Source: Nitrosopumilus piranensis (lineage in GTDB: Archaea; Thermoproteota; Nitrososphaeria; Nitrososphaerales; Nitrosopumilaceae). Taken from it: DNA of 64,000 bases. How positions within the stretch are numbered: position 1 is the stretch's first letter; each line of letters begins with the position of its first letter. A program made the position numbers and the translations under genes. Of this stretch, positions 61,650 to 64,000 are shown in pieces. The DNA lies in NCBI RefSeq assembly GCF_000875775.1, contig NZ_CP010868.1, positions 620,001-684,000 on the forward strand, written 5' to 3'. The notes under the pieces are model-generated. The model was not told the origin of the DNA. It ran no database searches and worked only from the letters and a program-made list of their open reading frames with translations.

Positions 61650-62480
61650 TCAGCTAGGAAATAGCTCTTTACTCATATATTTCTCAAATTCCAAGTCAGT
61701 TTTCATCTTCTTTGCCTCCATGAACATGGCAGCATCAGTTCCCACAACATATCTTGGAAGTATCTCTTCATCATGAATTGCCTTGATTATTACTTCTGCT
61801 ACTTGTGATGGGGCTGTTCCCATCTGAACCATCATCTTTAGTCCTGAAAGAATATGATCTGTTAATTCTTTGTATTTTGGATCTGACTTTGAATCTGGAA
61901 TTTTCATTGATTCAAAAAAGTTTGTCTTAATTACACCTGGTTCAATTAGAGTGGTCTTGATTCCGAATTGACCAAGCTCATATCTCAAACATTCTCCCAA
62001 ACCTTCTAATGCAAACTTTGAACTGATATATGCCGGTGATCCTGGTAATCCCATTCTTCCAGCTACAGAACTAATGTTTACAATGATTCCTGATTTTTGA
62101 TTCCTCATGATTGGCGCAACTTCTTGAATAATTCTTACAACACTAAAAAAATTAGTCTCAAACTGTTTTCTAAAATCCTCCACTGAAACATCTTCTGTGC
62201 ATCCAAACTGTCCATATCCTGCGTTATTTACTAAGACATCTAGTCTTCCGGTATCCTCCATTATTTTTTTAATAGCTGCTACAATGGATTCTTCTTTGTC
62301 CACATCAAGCTCTATTACATCAATTGGAAGATTTTCTTTTTTTGCAGCATTTTCTAACTCTCCTGCTTTTGACAAATTTCTTATACTGGCAAATGTGTGA
62401 TATCCATCTTTTGCAAGTGCTAATGCTGATTCTAGTCCAATTCCTGAAGAGCTTCCAGTAACAAGAGCTACCTTTTCCAT
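61650..62480 (-). CDS. Short-chain dehydrogenase/reductase
   Basis: The NAD(P)-binding TGSSSGIG motif lies at residues 8-15, NNAG at about 86-89, the catalytic serine near S138, and YISSK gives Y151 and K155. It is a classical SDR of 276 residues. The substrate cannot be inferred. It lies between topoisomerase IB and the helicase on the same strand, with a 38-base gap to the helicase. Confidence 0.88.
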   Translation of the reverse strand: MEKVALVTGSSSGIGLESALALAKDGYHTFASIRNLSKAGELENAAKKENLPIDVIELDVDKEESIVAAIKKIMEDTGRLDVLVNNAGYGQFGCTEDVSVEDFRKQFETNFFSVVRIIQEVAPIMRNQKSGIIVNISSVAGRMGLPGSPAYISSKFALEGLGECLRYELGQFGIKTTLIEPGVIKTNFFESMKIPDSKSDPKYKELTDHILSGLKMMVQMGTAPSQVAEVIIKAIHDEEILPRYVVGTDAAMFMEAKKMKTDLEFEKYMSKELFPS

Positions 62481-62518
62481 GATGGTTCTATTTTTTTGTT
62501 ATATTTATCCCATTTTGA

Positions 62519-64000
62519 TTATACTAGAGGTCTATCTCCTTCTGTAGGATCAACTAGTTGTGTTTTTTCACCATCATTGATTCTCTCCAAAATTTCTAAT
62601 GCAGAATATTTGTGCAAATACTCGTTGTTATTTCCACATCTGTATGAGAACGTACATCGTGGACATCCAGCCTCATTTTTGCATGGACACTCCTTTACGA
62701 TAAACATACTCCTTTCAAGTACCTTCTCAAATCTGTCGTAGAGTGCTTTACTTGCACCACTTCCACCAATGGCTCCATCATAGATGAAAATCAAGCCTGA
62801 TGTACCAAGTGATATGCCGCCCAAGTCTTGAGATACTCCTCCTGTAATCATATTGCTTCCTTCAATCACAACATGCTCTGTTGCATGATATCCACTTGCC
62901 TCTATGTATTCTTCGTCTTCAGATTCTTCCATTACTTTGAGTGGTCTTGGCGCATGAAATACAATTCCCTTTGTAACAAAATCATATTCTAATGGTGTAT
63001 CAAGTAGGACTTTTTCTCCTTGTGTTACTTCTTGTCCTAGTTCAATGTTGACATACCCGTATACTTTTTTCTCAATATGTAATTTACAAAATGCAACTTC
63101 TACTCCATTTGCTTCTCTCTTCTCAAAAACTGTCTCAATTGTTGGCCATTCTTCCGTTAATGCTTTAGTATAGTATGGGTAATCCCTGGGAATCTTTTCA
63201 ATCTTTGCATAATTTTTTTCTGGATAATCAAATTCTTTTACTTTGTAGCGAATACCTGCAAGAAAATAGATTGCATCTTTGTGTAGCTCTTCAAGTGCAA
63301 TTGGTAGAATCCTGTCTCCTACTTTTTTATCATTTAAGAAAATGTCAATTGACTTTCCTATACCTCTAATGCTGTATTCGTTTAGAAGAGAATTAATTTT
63401 ATCAAAATTGGGAACTATTCTATTGTTGAACTCTTTTAGATTCTCTTTGATAATGTGGTGCTCTATTACTTCCTGATGTTCTTTGAGTTCATGTTTTGAA
63501 ATTGGTCTGTCACATGCCATTGCTAAAACTTGAAATTCTTCTACAAATGGATTCTTTGGATCTATGTATGTTTTTTCTATATCTTCAAAATAGTCATCAG
63601 GATGATTCTTGTAGTATTGTGAAATCGGATCATTTCCTAATGCTAAAAATGCATATCCCCGCTGTCCCTTTCTTGCAGCTCTGCCAATTCTCTGAATTAA
63701 TCGATTTACTGGAATGGTGGATGAAATCACACAATCAACATTCCCAACATCTATGCCTAATTCAAGCGTAGGAGTACATGAAATTGCATCAAGCATGTCT
63801 TCTTTGAACTGCTTTTCAACAGACGTTCGATAATTTACCATCAGTCCAGCTCTGTGAACTTTGATGTTGACCTTCTGCCTTTTTGCCTGCATTGCTAGTA
63901 ATTCTGAATTCAGATGTGAGTTGTTAAAGACCATGGTTTTGTGATTTTTTTGAGTAAGTTTTTTTGTTAATTCCACCATTAGTGCCCTTTGAGTTCGTAA
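62519..64000 (-). CDS. Hrq1/MrfA-type DEAD helicase, N-terminal part missing
   Basis: The frame is open through the ATG at 63979 to the window edge, so the gene continues beyond it. What is seen is the second helicase domain (CTPTLELGIDVGNVDCV, then QRIGRAARKGQRG as motif VI) and a C-terminal domain ending in CPCKNEAGCPRC and YRCGNNNEYL. That four-cysteine set and the DUF1998-like region place it with the YprA/MrfA and Hrq1 helicases, which act in DNA repair. Nucleotide-binding motifs lie outside the window. Confidence 0.85.
   Translation of the reverse strand, partial: LRTQRALMVELTKKLTQKNHKTMVFNNSHLNSELLAMQAKRQKVNIKVHRAGLMVNYRTSVEKQFKEDMLDAISCTPTLELGIDVGNVDCVISSTIPVNRLIQRIGRAARKGQRGYAFLALGNDPISQYYKNHPDDYFEDIEKTYIDPKNPFVEEFQVLAMACDRPISKHELKEHQEVIEHHIIKENLKEFNNRIVPNFDKINSLLNEYSIRGIGKSIDIFLNDKKVGDRILPIALEELHKDAIYFLAGIRYKVKEFDYPEKNYAKIEKIPRDYPYYTKALTEEWPTIETVFEKREANGVEVAFCKLHIEKKVYGYVNIELGQEVTQGEKVLLDTPLEYDFVTKGIVFHAPRPLKVMEESEDEEYIEASGYHATEHVVIEGSNMITGGVSQDLGGISLGTSGLIFIYDGAIGGSGASKALYDRFEKVLERSMFIVKECPCKNEAGCPRCTFSYRCGNNNEYLHKYSALEILERINDGEKTQLVDPTEGDRPLV

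Overview
The window is a chromosomal segment of a low-GC ammonia-oxidising archaeon of the Nitrosopumilus type (phylum Nitrososphaerota, formerly Thaumarchaeota). The lineage call rests on three things seen here: an unsplit RNA polymerase A subunit beside an unsplit B subunit, a eukaryote-type DNA topoisomerase IB, and many exported proteins ending in the PEFG-CTERM sorting signal. Two tRNA genes carry introns. Start codons are often TTG or GTG, and many genes overlap by ATGA.

1-11.6 kb: the end of an exported CFI-box protein, then a nickel-pincer-nucleotide (Lar) cofactor region. mdh, larB and a B12/radical-SAM protein lie on the minus strand. larC, larE and a cysteine desulfurase lie on the plus strand. 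No LarA-type enzyme is visible. Next come four exported PEFG-CTERM proteins in tandem on the minus strand, three of which share almost identical 3' ends.

11.7-24.4 kb: the core expression cluster rpoH-rpoB-rpoA, an Lsm gene, two exported proteins that interrupt the usual archaeal order, then rpl30e-nusA-rps12-rps7. It closes with an intron-containing tRNA-Gln.

24.4-30.8 kb: a cysteine-cluster protein, an exported protein with a perfect 101-bp duplication, a geranylgeranyl-reductase-like flavoprotein, a nitroreductase, a decayed exported gene, and several very small genes including three C4 zinc-finger mini-proteins.

30.8-59.7 kb: accessory DNA. It holds a Kazal/metallo-beta-lactamase fusion, a Cache-HAMP-cyclase receptor, a lysine-rich H1-like protein, membrane glycosyltransferases beside a frameshifted cupin, and an 854-residue exported beta-propeller-like protein. 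A membrane-anchored HTH regulator heads a long series of exported and zinc-ribbon genes with a recurring MKTR/MKIK leader. Then follow a methionine-rich cupredoxin with two small membrane proteins, a rhodanese/MBL-TauE sulfur pair, and a TetR regulator with two matching operators, next to a flavin monooxygenase and an exported protein. The right edge is the 3' end of an intron-containing tRNA-Met. A degenerate copy of that 3' end lies at about 30.82 kb, so the interval may be an old tRNA-targeted island.

59.9-64 kb: topoisomerase IB, a short-chain dehydrogenase, and the C-terminal part of an Hrq1/MrfA-type helicase cut by the window end.

Several genes are broken by single-base shifts (28.2, 30.9, 39.0, 49.2 and 54.4 kb). 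They may be true pseudogenes or sequencing errors. All functional names come from reading motifs; no database search was possible.
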